This document shows, one piece after another, positions 33,929 through 42,723 of a stretch of DNA of 64,000 bases; the first letter of the stretch is position 1, and each line of letters begins with the position of its first letter. A model generated the notes under the pieces. It was not told where the DNA came from, made no database searches, and saw only the letters and a program-made list of their open reading frames with translations. Source of the stretch: an uncultured Eubacteriales bacterium (lineage in GTDB: Bacteria; Bacillota; Clostridia; Christensenellales; Aristaeellaceae). Both the position numbers and the translations under genes were made by a program. Location of the stretch: contig URJB01000001.1 of NCBI GenBank assembly GCA_900548145.1, positions 1 through 64,000 on the forward strand, written 5' to 3'.

Positions 33929-36115
33929 ATGGATTACAGAGTGTTCACAACAGAACTGGCGGGTCGGCCGCTCAGCATCGAATTCGGCAAGTATGCTCAG
34001 CAGGCGGCTGGTTCCGCTTTCGTCCGCTACGGCGATACCGTCGTCATGGTCAACGTGACTATGAGCGCCCAGCCCCGGGAAGGCGTGGATTTCTTCCCTC
34101 TGGCTGTGGACTTTGAAGAAAAGCAGTATTCCGTGGGCAAGATTCCCGGCGGCTTCATCAAGCGCGAGGGTCGTCCCACCGAAAAGGCGACCCTGACCTG
34201 CCGCCTGATCGACCGTCCCCTGCGGCCCCTGTTCCCCAAGGGAATGCGCAACGACGTTCAGGTGGTGGCTACCTGCCTGAGTATTGACAAAGATATTCCC
34301 CCGGAAGTGCCCGCGATGATCGGTTCCTCTGCGGCGCTGTCTGTCAGCAATATTCCGTGGAACGGCCCCACCGGCACCGTGGTCGTGGGCTGTGTGGACG
34401 GCGAGCTGGTCATCAACCCCGATGAGCAGCAGCGCGCCAAGAGCTCTTTGCATCTGACCGTCAGCGGCACTCGTGATGCCGTCCTGATGGTGGAAGCTGG
34501 CGCGAACGAAGTTTCCGAAGAACTGATGCTGAAAGCCATCCTCTTTGCTCATGACGAAATCAAGAAGATCGTTGCTTTCATCGACGGCATTCAGGCGGAG
34601 ATCGGCAAGGAAAAGGCTGAAGTGCCGCTGGTTGTCACCGGCGATGATGTGAAGGCCGCTGTGCGCGAGTACGCCTATGACAAGTGCTGCTGGGTGTTCG
34701 AGGCCTATGACCGCCATGAACGTCAGGATCGCGAGGCTCAGGTGAAGGCCGACTGCGCCGAATATTTTGCCGAACAGTTCGAAGGCCGTCTGGATGAGGT
34801 GGCCGATGCGCTGTATTACCTCAACAAGGAGATCATGCGCAAGAAGATCCTCGAAAAGGGCATTCGCCCCGATGGGCGCGGCCTGACCGACATTCGTCCT
34901 ATCTGGTGCGAAGTCGGCGTTCTGCCCCGTACCCACGGCAGCGCCATTTTCACCCGCGGCGAAACGCAGGCCTTGACCGTGACCACGCTGGGCTCTATGA
35001 GCGACGTGCAGATGCTGGACGGTCTGGGCACTGAGGACAGCAAGCGCTATATGCACCACTACAACATGCCCCCCTACGCCACCGGCGAAGCGGGCCGCAT
35101 GAAGAGCCCCGGCCGCCGCGAGATCGGTCACGGTGCGCTGGCGGAGCGTGCTCTGCTGCCCGTGATCCCTTCCGAGGAAGAGTTCCCCTATGCGCTGCGT
35201 CTGGTGAGCGAAATTCTGTCCTCCAACGGCTCCAGTTCCATGGCTTCCGTGTGCGGCAGCACCCTGAGCCTGATGGACGCCGGCGTTCCGATCAAGGCTC
35301 CCGTTGCCGGTGTGGCTATGGGCCTGATCAAGGATGCGGAAAGCGGCAATGTGGCCGTGCTGACTGATATTCAGGGTCTGGAAGACTTCCTGGGCGATAT
35401 GGACTTCAAGGTTGCCGGTACGGTTAAGGGTATCACCGCTATCCAGATGGATATCAAGATCGCCGGTATCGACCGCACCATTCTGGAGAGGGCTCTGAAG
35501 CAGGCTTATGACGGACGGCTCCACATCCTGAAAATCATGCTGGAGACGCTGGCGCAGCCCAGAGAGCATCTGAGCAAGTACGCGCCCAAGATTGTCCGCT
35601 TCACCATCAATCCTGAAAAGATTCGCGAGGTCATTGGACCCGGCGGAAAGATGATCAACAAGATCATTGCCGAGACCGGCGTGAAGATCGACATTGAGGA
35701 CGACGGTCGCGTGTACATTGCCACGCCCGATGAAGCCGCCGCTGCCAAAGCGCGCCGCATCATCGAAGGCATCGCCAAGGATATCGAGGTCGGGGATGTA
35801 TATTTGGGCAAAGTCGTGCGCATCATGAACTTTGGCGCATTCATTGAGCTCACCCCCGGCAAGGACGGTATGCTCCATATCTCCAAGATGGCGGATCACC
35901 GTGTGGAGAAGGTGGAAGATGTGATGAACATCGGCGACGAGATCGAGGTCAAGGTCAGCGAGATCGACTCGCAGGGCCGCGTGAACCTGATCCGCAACGA
36001 CATCACCTATCCCGCTGCCAGCGAAGGCGGCTCCCGTTCCGGCAACGGCGGACGCGGAAACCGGCCTCCCCGCAGGGATGGACGTCCCTTCGGCGGCGGA
36101 AACGATCGCACCTGA
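33929..36115 (+). CDS. pnp: Polyribonucleotide nucleotidyltransferase (PNPase)
   Basis: Phosphorolytic 3'-5' exoribonuclease of the RNA degradosome, 728 residues. Two RNase PH domains (about 10-140, and 320-460 with RPDGRGLTDIRPI and GLGTEDSKRYMHHYNMPPY), a linking helical domain, a KH domain (KIREVIGPGGKMINKIIAET), an S1 domain (VGDVYLGKVVRIMNFGAFIE), and an Arg/Gly-rich tail (RSGNGGRGNRPPRRDGRPFG), probably an RNA-binding extension. ATG chosen from AGAGGAGAA upstream; the frame stays open 16 codons further 5'. Confidence 0.97.
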   Translation: MDYRVFTTELAGRPLSIEFGKYAQQAAGSAFVRYGDTVVMVNVTMSAQPREGVDFFPLAVDFEEKQYSVGKIPGGFIKREGRPTEKATLTCRLIDRPLRPLFPKGMRNDVQVVATCLSIDKDIPPEVPAMIGSSAALSVSNIPWNGPTGTVVVGCVDGELVINPDEQQRAKSSLHLTVSGTRDAVLMVEAGANEVSEELMLKAILFAHDEIKKIVAFIDGIQAEIGKEKAEVPLVVTGDDVKAAVREYAYDKCCWVFEAYDRHERQDREAQVKADCAEYFAEQFEGRLDEVADALYYLNKEIMRKKILEKGIRPDGRGLTDIRPIWCEVGVLPRTHGSAIFTRGETQALTVTTLGSMSDVQMLDGLGTEDSKRYMHHYNMPPYATGEAGRMKSPGRREIGHGALAERALLPVIPSEEEFPYALRLVSEILSSNGSSSMASVCGSTLSLMDAGVPIKAPVAGVAMGLIKDAESGNVAVLTDIQGLEDFLGDMDFKVAGTVKGITAIQMDIKIAGIDRTILERALKQAYDGRLHILKIMLETLAQPREHLSKYAPKIVRFTINPEKIREVIGPGGKMINKIIAETGVKIDIEDDGRVYIATPDEAAAAKARRIIEGIAKDIEVGDVYLGKVVRIMNFGAFIELTPGKDGMLHISKMADHRVEKVEDVMNIGDEIEVKVSEIDSQGRVNLIRNDITYPAASEGGSRSGNGGRGNRPPRRDGRPFGGGNDRT

Positions 36116-36133
36116 GGGTAAGTAAACAAGCGA

Positions 36134-36179
36134 AACAGCCGCCGGTTGCAGGACAAGCGCCTGAAACTGGGCGGCTGTT
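36134..36179 (+). repeat. Hairpin between pnp and the M16 peptidase gene
   Basis: 10-bp inverted repeat AACAGCCGCC/GGCGGCTGTT with a 26-base centre and no T-run; perhaps an mRNA-processing or stability structure rather than a terminator. Confidence 0.45.
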
Positions 36180-36213
36180 CGCCCATTATCAACCTTAGAG
36201 AAAGGAAAAAATT

Positions 36214-37473
36214 ATGTTCGATCAGATCACTCTGCCAAACGGTCTGCGGGTGGTGGGGGAAAAACTCGGCCACATTCACAGCTGCACGGTGGGCGTGTGG
36301 GTGAAGGTGGGCAGTGTGAACGAGTTGCCCGAAGAAAACGGCCTGAGTCACTTTATCGAGCACATGGTATTCAAAGGCACGAAGAACCGTACTGCCAGGC
36401 AGATCGCCGAAGAAATGGACATGGTGGGCGGACAGCTGAATGCCTTTACCAGTAAGGAATGCACCTGCTTCTATGCCAAGGTGATCGACGAGGATCTCAA
36501 GTTGGCGGTGGATATTCTTTCCGATCTGGCCCTGCGCCCTACCTTCGATGAGAAGGAACTGAACAAGGAGCGGGGTGTGGTACTGGAAGAAATCGCCATG
36601 GTGGACGATACGCCGGAGGACATGGTTCACGAGCTGTTGGCTGAAGCCCAGTTCGACGGTTCTCTCAGTATGCCGATCCTTGGACCCCGGCAGCACATTG
36701 CTGCCTATTCCCGGGACGATCTGCTGGGTTATTGGCGCAGGCATTACGTTCCCCGGAATATGGTGGTTTCTATCGCCGGGAATTATGACTGGGACGCGTT
36801 TCTGTCGCTGGTGAACCAGTATTTTGACGCCTTCCCCAATCCAAATGCTGAAGAAACGCCCGATCATCCCCAAACCTTCCGCTCTGGACGACTGGCGCGG
36901 GAAAAGGATACCGAGCAGCTTCATATTTGTATGGGTTTCGAGGGAGTGCCGTCCGGAAGCGACGAGCTGTATGACATTTCCGTTTTCAACAATGTACTGG
37001 GCGGTGGCATGAGCAGCCGCCTGTTCCAGCGCATCCGGGAAGACTTGGGCATGGCCTACACCATCTACACCTATTCCGGGGCCTACAGCCATATTGGCTG
37101 TCTGAATCTCTATGTGGGCACGAATCCCGAAAACGGCGAAACGGTCATCCGGGAAATTCAGGAAGAACTTCGCAAGTGGAAGGCCGAGCCTATGAGCGAA
37201 AAAGAATTTTTGAGCGCGAAGGCACAGCTTCGCAGCGGGTATGTGATGGGGCTGGAAAGCTCCAGCGGTCGGATGCAGAGCCTTGGCCGGGGGATGCTTT
37301 TGCAGAACGAGCTTCGTTCCCCCGAAGAGGTGCTGGCGAAAATCGAGGCCGTCACCCCCGAGCGGGTCAACGCGGTGGCTGAAAAGGTGCTGCAATCCGT
37401 CCCTGCTGCGGCAGTGGTGGGCCAGAATGCCCAAAGCTACTTACAGAAGATGGGGGAAACTGCACTTGGATAA
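36214..37473 (+). CDS. M16-family zinc metallopeptidase (processing-peptidase-like)
   Basis: 419 residues of the insulinase/mitochondrial-processing-peptidase family, like Bacillus YmxG/MlpA, normally found right after pnp. The inverted zinc motif HxxEH is H46-F-I-E49-H50, and the downstream glutamate is in ERGVVLEEIAM. The C-terminal half is the inactive M16C domain (LGGGMSSRLFQRIREDLGMA). Substrate unknown. AGAAAGG upstream of ATG. Its last codons overlap the dUTPase start. Confidence 0.94.
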   Translation: MFDQITLPNGLRVVGEKLGHIHSCTVGVWVKVGSVNELPEENGLSHFIEHMVFKGTKNRTARQIAEEMDMVGGQLNAFTSKECTCFYAKVIDEDLKLAVDILSDLALRPTFDEKELNKERGVVLEEIAMVDDTPEDMVHELLAEAQFDGSLSMPILGPRQHIAAYSRDDLLGYWRRHYVPRNMVVSIAGNYDWDAFLSLVNQYFDAFPNPNAEETPDHPQTFRSGRLAREKDTEQLHICMGFEGVPSGSDELYDISVFNNVLGGGMSSRLFQRIREDLGMAYTIYTYSGAYSHIGCLNLYVGTNPENGETVIREIQEELRKWKAEPMSEKEFLSAKAQLRSGYVMGLESSSGRMQSLGRGMLLQNELRSPEEVLAKIEAVTPERVNAVAEKVLQSVPAAAVVGQNAQSYLQKMGETALG

Positions 37474-37864
37474 GCTGGATTCGATCTTCGAACTGCAAAA
37501 AGGCTTTCAGGATAAGCTGAAACGGGAGCGCAATCTGGACGGCATTCCCATGGAACAGTGGCTGCAGAAGCAGACGCTGGCTATGGTTTCCGAATTGGCA
37601 GAGCTGCTGGAAGAAGTCAATTTTAAGTGGTGGAAGAACCCTCATGAATTGAGCCCGGAGCGCATTCACGAAGAGTTGTCCGACATCCTGCATTTCTTCA
37701 TCAGCATGTGCATTGAGTCCGGCATGACGGCGGACGACCTTTACCGCGTCTACGCGGGCAAAAATAAAGAGAACCATATGCGTCAGGATGGCACCAGCCA
37801 AAAGCACGGCTATGAAGTGCATCCCTGTGATGCAGAGCCCGCACAGCCCGTTGAAGGAAAATAA
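37466..37864 (+). CDS. Dimeric dUTP diphosphatase (MazG-like all-alpha NTPase)
   Basis: 132-residue all-helical dUTPase-2 protein that would hydrolyse dUTP to dUMP, keeping uracil out of DNA. The metal motif is visible as SELAELLEEVNFKWWKN and IHEELSDILHFFIS, followed by the YAGKNKENHMRQ helix typical of the family. TTG start, with GGGGG 9 bases upstream, overlapping the M16 stop by 8 bases. Family assignment is from pattern memory; other MazG-like NTP pyrophosphatases are possible. Confidence 0.82.
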   Translation: MDKLDSIFELQKGFQDKLKRERNLDGIPMEQWLQKQTLAMVSELAELLEEVNFKWWKNPHELSPERIHEELSDILHFFISMCIESGMTADDLYRVYAGKNKENHMRQDGTSQKHGYEVHPCDAEPAQPVEGK

Positions 37865-37904
37865 GATTCCTTTGTAAGCGGCATCAGACAAAAATTCACA
37901 AACA

Positions 37905-37951
37905 AAATCCCCCTTCTTCCGGGTAAGCTAATTCGGAAGGAAGGGGGATTT
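37905..37951 (+). terminator. Terminator whose 3' arm contains the next gene's ribosome site
   Basis: AAATCCCCCTTCTTCCG pairs with CGGAAGGAAGGGGGATTT (one bulge). The 3' arm carries GGAAGGAAGGGGG, the only Shine-Dalgarno sequence for the ATG at 37955. The T-run is short (TTTCG). Confidence 0.7.
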
Positions 37952-37954
37952 CGC

Positions 37955-38977
37955 ATGAAAAGGGGAAGAAGGAAAATTGCACTGCTGCTTTGCGCAGCAA
38001 TGTTGAGCTGTTTACAGGCCTGTGCCGGGAGCGCCGGAGCGGCTGGGGTAGATTCGGCAGCAACGAAAAAGCCTGTGCAAGTGCGTTGGCCCCAAGACAA
38101 GCTCAAAACGGGAAAGAATGGCGAGCTTCTCTTGCGGGTTTATGTAGTGGAAGACCAGCAAGTAGAAGAACGTGAACTGGAAAACTATGTAAAGGGCGTA
38201 TTGGCGGGGGAAATGAAGAACGACTGGCCGCTGGAAGCCTTGAAAGCGCAGGCCATTTTGGCGCGGACGTTCGTGCTGAAATTCGTGCAGGAAAAAGAAA
38301 GTCAATATCCAGGGGCAGATATTTCCACCGATATTGAAGAAGCCCAGGCATATGACGCATCCGCCGTCAACGAGCGCATCCAGCAGGCCGTGGAGGAAAC
38401 GCGCGGGCTAGTGCTGAGCTGCGAGGGAGAGCTGCCCTACGCGTGGTTTCACGCTCACAGCGGGGGCATGACCGAATATGCTCGGACAGGTTTGGGGTGG
38501 GAAAAGGATGAACCGGCCTATACGCAGCCAAGCAGGGGCACGGAGCCGGAACAACTGAGCGATGCAAAGGAAAATCAACAGCTTCAGGCAGCGGCAGAGT
38601 GGAAAGCTGATTTTACGTTTGCAGAATGGACAGCGGCTTGCCAAAAACAGGGCGTTCAGGTAGAGCCGCACGCAGGCAGTCAGCTACAGATCAGCCAGCG
38701 GGGCGAAAGCGGCCGTGCGGTTACACTGGAAATCGACGGTCAGTCCGTGAATGCGGCTGACCTGCGGTTGGCATTAGGCAGCACCAAAATGCGTTCCACC
38801 CTGCTGACCAGTCTGAAAATAGAGAACGGAAAAGTCCATATGGCTGGAAAAGGCTACGGCCATGGCGTGGGCATGAGCCAATGGGGAGCTTACGGCATGG
38901 CGCAGGAGGGCAAGTCGGCGGAACAGATCATCAAACATTATTTTCAGAAGGTGGAAATAGCCCAAATAGGGAATTGA
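37955..38977 (+). CDS. SpoIID/LytB-domain lipoprotein
   Basis: 340 residues. N-terminal signal with lipobox LQAC (Cys at about residue 23) suggests a membrane-anchored lipoprotein. The SpoIID domain spans the rest: ENYVKGVLAGEMKNDWPLEA, LKAQAILARTFVL, YAWFHAHSGGMTE and the C-terminal GKGYGHGVGMSQWGAYGMAQ, hallmark of the lytic transglycosylase SpoIID. SpoIID degrades peptidoglycan during engulfment. The locus (not next to spoIIQ or the spoIID operon) suggests a paralogue with a wall-remodelling role. Confidence 0.9.
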   Translation: MKRGRRKIALLLCAAMLSCLQACAGSAGAAGVDSAATKKPVQVRWPQDKLKTGKNGELLLRVYVVEDQQVEERELENYVKGVLAGEMKNDWPLEALKAQAILARTFVLKFVQEKESQYPGADISTDIEEAQAYDASAVNERIQQAVEETRGLVLSCEGELPYAWFHAHSGGMTEYARTGLGWEKDEPAYTQPSRGTEPEQLSDAKENQQLQAAAEWKADFTFAEWTAACQKQGVQVEPHAGSQLQISQRGESGRAVTLEIDGQSVNAADLRLALGSTKMRSTLLTSLKIENGKVHMAGKGYGHGVGMSQWGAYGMAQEGKSAEQIIKHYFQKVEIAQIGN

Positions 38978-38986
38978 AAACACGAA

Positions 38987-39026
38987 AAAAGACCGTCCGC
39001 TGTATTTTGGCAACGGACGGTCTTTT
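38987..39026. terminator. Bidirectional terminator between the SpoIID-like gene and galK
   Basis: Perfect 13-bp stem AAAAGACCGTCCG/CGGACGGTCTTTT (38987-38999 with 39014-39026), T-run on both strands. Confidence 0.88.
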
Positions 39027-39039
39027 GAAAAAACAGAGT

Positions 39040-40344
39040 TTACTTGCCGAGCTTGATGCAGGCGGGGCCTTCGGGCCGGATATCCAGCACATTGCAGCAG
39101 TGCTGACCGAAAACAGACTCCATTTCCTTCACAAAGGAGTTCAGTTCCTTGGTGGGCACAAAGTTCAGCGTGGTGCCGGCAAAGCCGCCGCCATGAACGC
39201 GCCATGCGCCCTTTCCGGCGAGACGGCGTTCAGCCAGCATCAGCGCCAGACAAAGCTCCTGATGCTGGGGCGAGGCAAAAAGATTTTGCAGATAGCAATA
39301 GCTGCTGCGGCCGCTTTCGATCACCAGACGGAGAAAATCCTCCAGATTGTCCTCCTGCAGAGCCGTCACCTGATCGGAAACACGACGATTTTCGTCAAAG
39401 AAGTGGGTAGCGCGGAGAAGCGCCCGATCCACATTGGGTACATCCAGCTTTTCCCGAACCACGGGCAAACTCAAGAAGAAGCGCTCGGGCTGCACCTGAC
39501 GCAGAACCTCCTGGCCGAAAACCCTGGCGACCGCCTTCATCTCAGCAGGAATGGAAGCGTAATCAGCCGTCAGATCGTCATGGCTTCCGCCGGTGTTAAC
39601 AACCACCAGCGAATAGCCCTTCTTGGAGAAGTCGTAGTTCATGGGCTTCACCTGAGGATCATCGTTCTGGAAGTCGATGTATGCCAGTCCGCCAGTGCTA
39701 CTGGCCATCTGATCCAGCAGGCCGCTGGGCTTTCCGAAGTACACATTCTCCGCAAACTGGGAAATCTTGGCCCGATGCTTGTAATCCAACGTACCTTGAT
39801 TGTACAACTCATCAAAAATCGCGCACAGCATGACCTCGAAGGCGGCGGAGCTGCTCAGACCACTGCCGCCGCGAACCGTCGAAGTGACCGCTGCGTCAAA
39901 GCCGCCGATCTTGTAGCCTTCCTCCTGCAGCTTGTAGGCCACGCCTCGAATCAGCGCTGCGGTGGTGTTCTTTTCGTCCTCACGGGCTGCAAGGTCGTCC
40001 AGAGAAATGGAAATCGCCGGATAACCCTCGCTGTGGACGTTCACCACGCCGTCCTCACGGGGAGAAACGGCGGCAACGGTATCCAAATTGACGGCGGCGG
40101 TCAACACCTTGCCGCGGTTGTGGTCGGTATGGTTGCCGGAAATCTCCGTGCGTCCGGGAGCACTGATCATGTACACCGGGCCGGAGGTGTTGAACAGATC
40201 CTCATGGCGCTTAAGCAGGGCCGTATAACGGGTGGTCTGGGCCACCATCATGCCTTCACGCTGGCCGTAGAGAGTGTTGAGTCGCTTCATGACCTCGGGG
40301 GTTTTCAACTGCCGAATCATCTGTGCGTACTGGCTCATATTCAT
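39040..40344 (-). CDS. galK: Galactokinase
   Basis: Phosphorylates galactose to galactose 1-phosphate (Leloir pathway). About 434 residues of the GHMP superfamily: galactokinase signature PGRTEISGNHTDHNRG, ATP motif GGSGLSSSAAFEVM and C-terminal HGGGFAGTTLNF. The N-terminus before the signature is longer than in E. coli GalK. The start is ambiguous among closely spaced ATGs; the chosen one lies 6 bases after AAAGG. No galT, galE or galM in the window. Second gene of an operon behind an orphan solute-binding protein. Confidence 0.93.
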   Translation of the reverse strand: MNMSQYAQMIRQLKTPEVMKRLNTLYGQREGMMVAQTTRYTALLKRHEDLFNTSGPVYMISAPGRTEISGNHTDHNRGKVLTAAVNLDTVAAVSPREDGVVNVHSEGYPAISISLDDLAAREDEKNTTAALIRGVAYKLQEEGYKIGGFDAAVTSTVRGGSGLSSSAAFEVMLCAIFDELYNQGTLDYKHRAKISQFAENVYFGKPSGLLDQMASSTGGLAYIDFQNDDPQVKPMNYDFSKKGYSLVVVNTGGSHDDLTADYASIPAEMKAVARVFGQEVLRQVQPERFFLSLPVVREKLDVPNVDRALLRATHFFDENRRVSDQVTALQEDNLEDFLRLVIESGRSSYCYLQNLFASPQHQELCLALMLAERRLAGKGAWRVHGGGFAGTTLNFVPTKELNSFVKEMESVFGQHCCNVLDIRPEGPACIKLGK

Positions 40345-40382
40345 TCCCATCCTTTGCTTGTGATCCCATGCCTGTGGGACGG

Positions 40383-41894
40383 TTACTCCTGTGTTCTCAA
40401 GGCAACGCGCTGCCAGAAGTCGATCATTTCCTGCATTCCCTTCTCCCGGATCGTCTGACGGAACTCGGCGATGGTATCGTCGTTCAGATCCGTTTCACCC
40501 AAGACAAACCGCGCCAGACTTTCGTCCACGTAGCGGCCCAAATCGCTTTGCAGCGGGCGAAGTTCAGCACTTTCTTCCAAGGTAAGGGTATAAGTGGTGG
40601 GGAAGGGCTCTTTCAGATAAACGGCGAAGTCCGCCATTTCCTGCGTCATGCGGGTGACGCTCTGCTCGGCGTAGCGGGAATAGAAATTCTGCGGGAACAG
40701 CCAGGGCATTTCACCACTGTCGTAGATGCTCAGCTCGTACAGCTGGCTGGAAGTGACCTTGTCAACGCCGCCCTTCCACTGCCACTGGTTGTCCTCGTTG
40801 ATGATATACATATCGCCCTCTTTGCCCAGCATGGCTTCGATTGCGCCCTCTTCCGTATAGAGGATATCGACCCATTGGAGCAGCGCGGTGGGGTCGGAAC
40901 AGGCGGACGTAATGGCGAAGGTGCCGCGGGTCAGCGTTCCGCACAGATCGCGATAGAACTGCTGTCCTTCGTAAGCCAGCGGGGCCAGAATCGTGTAGTC
41001 CGTTGCCTGATCGTAGGTGACGATGTTCAGGGGACTGGGGGCGAAAAATACGCCGTAGGTTTCGGGAGACTTGCTGTCCGTGCTGCGGCGCAGCACATCG
41101 GAGGTGTAGAATCCGTTGGGGTCCAGCAACCCTTCGGCATACAGCTCTTTCAGCCATGCAGCCAGTTCGAAGAAGCTGTCTTCATCCGGCCAGAAGTGAA
41201 CGGTTCCGTCTTCGGCCAGATAGATGTTGTAATCGTTGACTACAACGCCGAAGGCGGAAGAAAGGAACTTCAGCTCCCACGGCCCCAGGAAGCCCAACGG
41301 AATTTCATCCTTTTTATTATTCTGATTGGGATCCTTGTCGCGGAAGGCGATCAGAACCTGCTTGAGGGATTCCCGGTCGGTGGGCATGTCCAGCCCAAGA
41401 TTGTTCAGCCAGGTCTGGTTGATCCACAAAACGTCCTGCGTACTGGCGGAATGGATCGCAGGAAGCGCACCGATCTTGCCGTTGGGCAGGGTGATGGCTT
41501 CCATCCAGTCGGGATTTTCCGTCAGAAGCGCCCACAAATGGGGAGCGTTTTCTTCCAGCAGGGGCTTCAGGTCGATCAGTTGGCCGGAATCGGTGTAGCG
41601 GATCAGTTCTTCGCTGGTCAGGCTGGCCTTGAACAGCACATCCGGCAGTTCGCCGGTCGCAAACATCTGCTCCTTGGCCTTCTGCCAGTCGGAGCTGCTT
41701 TTGTACTCCTGAAAGGTGAAGGAAATGCCGGTGCGTTCCTGCATCCGTACAAAAAACTGGTTGGTTTCCCAATCGTGATTGCTGTCTTCGCCGTCGTAGC
41801 CCGCCATGGAAAAAGTGGCTTCCGCGTTTGCCACAGCCAATGGTAGGAACAGAACGCACAGCGCAAGGCAAAGAAAACGCTTCAACATCGCCAT
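40383..41894 (-). CDS. Extracellular solute-binding protein (family 1 type)
   Basis: 503 residues with a signal peptide (MAMLKRFLCLALCVLFLPLA, cleavage after VANA) and the mixed fold of ABC sugar-binding proteins (FFVRMQERTGISFTFQEYKS, ATGELPDVLFKA, PLLEENAPHLWALL). No lipobox cysteine follows the signal, so the usual lipid anchor is missing and it may be released or held otherwise. No ABC permease or ATPase lies beside it. GGAGG is 6 bases before ATG. Co-transcription with galK suggests a sugar ligand; that is inference. Confidence 0.85.
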   Translation of the reverse strand: MAMLKRFLCLALCVLFLPLAVANAEATFSMAGYDGEDSNHDWETNQFFVRMQERTGISFTFQEYKSSSDWQKAKEQMFATGELPDVLFKASLTSEELIRYTDSGQLIDLKPLLEENAPHLWALLTENPDWMEAITLPNGKIGALPAIHSASTQDVLWINQTWLNNLGLDMPTDRESLKQVLIAFRDKDPNQNNKKDEIPLGFLGPWELKFLSSAFGVVVNDYNIYLAEDGTVHFWPDEDSFFELAAWLKELYAEGLLDPNGFYTSDVLRRSTDSKSPETYGVFFAPSPLNIVTYDQATDYTILAPLAYEGQQFYRDLCGTLTRGTFAITSACSDPTALLQWVDILYTEEGAIEAMLGKEGDMYIINEDNQWQWKGGVDKVTSSQLYELSIYDSGEMPWLFPQNFYSRYAEQSVTRMTQEMADFAVYLKEPFPTTYTLTLEESAELRPLQSDLGRYVDESLARFVLGETDLNDDTIAEFRQTIREKGMQEMIDFWQRVALRTQE

Positions 41895-41958
41895 AGCCTG
41901 CCTCCGTTCAAAAATAGTGAAAAAAACCGGTAAACATACGAATTGAATGCCACGATAT

Positions 41959-41986
41959 ATTATAACCGATATACCCCCTTTTGCAA
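41959..41986 (-). promoter_or_regulatory. Promoter of the solute-binding protein / galK operon
   Basis: Minus strand TTGCAA, 16-base spacer, TATAAT, about 65 bases before the start. Confidence 0.65.
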
Positions 41987-42009
41987 AGAAAAAATTTTTG
42001 TAAAATGGG

Positions 42010-42038
42010 TTGACAAGTTCATATGAGCAGTGTATCAT
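42010..42038 (+). promoter_or_regulatory. Promoter of the metal-resistance operon
   Basis: TTGACA, 17-base spacer, TATCAT. A TTCATATGA half-palindrome lies inside the spacer, so repressor binding would block polymerase. Confidence 0.7.
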
Positions 42039-42092
42039 ATGAACGTAAGTTCAAATGAATGAAAATTCAAATGAACTTCAATTCATATGAAC
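42019..42092 (+). promoter_or_regulatory. Array of ArsR/SmtB-type operator repeats
   Basis: Four copies of TTCAWATGA(A): 42019-42027, 42050-42059, 42066-42075, 42082-42091, plus the palindrome TGAACGTAAGTTCA at 42040-42053. They cover the promoter and the whole leader of the adjacent ArsR-family gene. TGAA-N4/6-TTCA palindromes are the known operator type of SmtB/CadC/CzrA repressors. Confidence 0.75.
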
Positions 42093-42106
42093 GGAGGTGC
42101 TTGAAA

Positions 42107-42451
42107 ATGCACGATCATCATTCCTTGCTGGATGAAGTCCATCAGGTGATTCCGGATGACGAGCTTTTGTGCGATCTGGCAGACCTGTTCAAGATCTTCG
42201 GCGATTCCACCCGCATCAAGATTCTTTACGGCCTGTTTGAATCGGAGATGTGCGTGTGCGCCATCGCCGAGCTGCTTGGCATGAGCCAGTCCGCCATTTC
42301 CCATCAGTTGAAGGTACTCAAGAACAATAATCTGGTGGGGAACCGCCGGGAGGGCAAGACCATCTATTACTATCTGGCGGATGAGCACGTCCGCAGCATG
42401 ATCGGGCAGGGCTTCGAGCACCTGACAGAAGAAAGGAAGGCAGCCAAATGA
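42107..42451 (+). CDS. ArsR/SmtB-family metal-responsive repressor
   Basis: 114 residues with a winged helix (LADLFKIFGDSTRIKILYGL, AIAELLGMSQSAISHQLKVL, VGNRREGKTIYYYLADEHV). N-terminal MHDHHSLLDE and the CVC of SEMCVCAIAELL near the metal-sensing alpha-3N position resemble Cd/Pb/Zn sensors of the CadC/CzrA group. It would repress its own operon until metal binds. The ATG follows GGAGG by 9 bases. Its stop overlaps the start of the HMA gene (ATGA). Confidence 0.92.
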   Translation: MHDHHSLLDEVHQVIPDDELLCDLADLFKIFGDSTRIKILYGLFESEMCVCAIAELLGMSQSAISHQLKVLKNNNLVGNRREGKTIYYYLADEHVRSMIGQGFEHLTEERKAAK

Positions 42452-42669
42452 AAAAGACCTATGCACTGGATGAACTGGATTGCGCCAACTGCGGGCTGAA
42501 AATGGAGGAAGCCGTTCGGAAGATCGAGGGTGTAAAGAGCGTCAATATCTCTTTCATGACCCAGAAGATCACGCTGGAAGCGGACGATGCGGACTTCGAC
42601 CGGGTTTTGAAGGAAGCGGTCAAGGCCTGCAAAAAGGTGGAGCCTGACTGCCGCATTGTTGTAAAATAA
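42448..42669 (+). CDS. Heavy-metal-associated (HMA) domain protein
   Basis: 73-residue ferredoxin-like metal chaperone with the metal motif C-x-x-C in LDCANCGLKM. It consists of one HMA domain and nothing else. In most Cd/Zn ATPases this domain is fused to the N-terminus; here it is separate, just upstream of an ATPase that lacks it, so it probably hands metal to that pump. Confidence 0.92.
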   Translation: MKKTYALDELDCANCGLKMEEAVRKIEGVKSVNISFMTQKITLEADDADFDRVLKEAVKACKKVEPDCRIVVK

Positions 42670-42723
42670 ACAGATAAACACAGATGACCCCCGCTGACCT
42701 TGCGGGGCAGGGAGGAAATTTCC

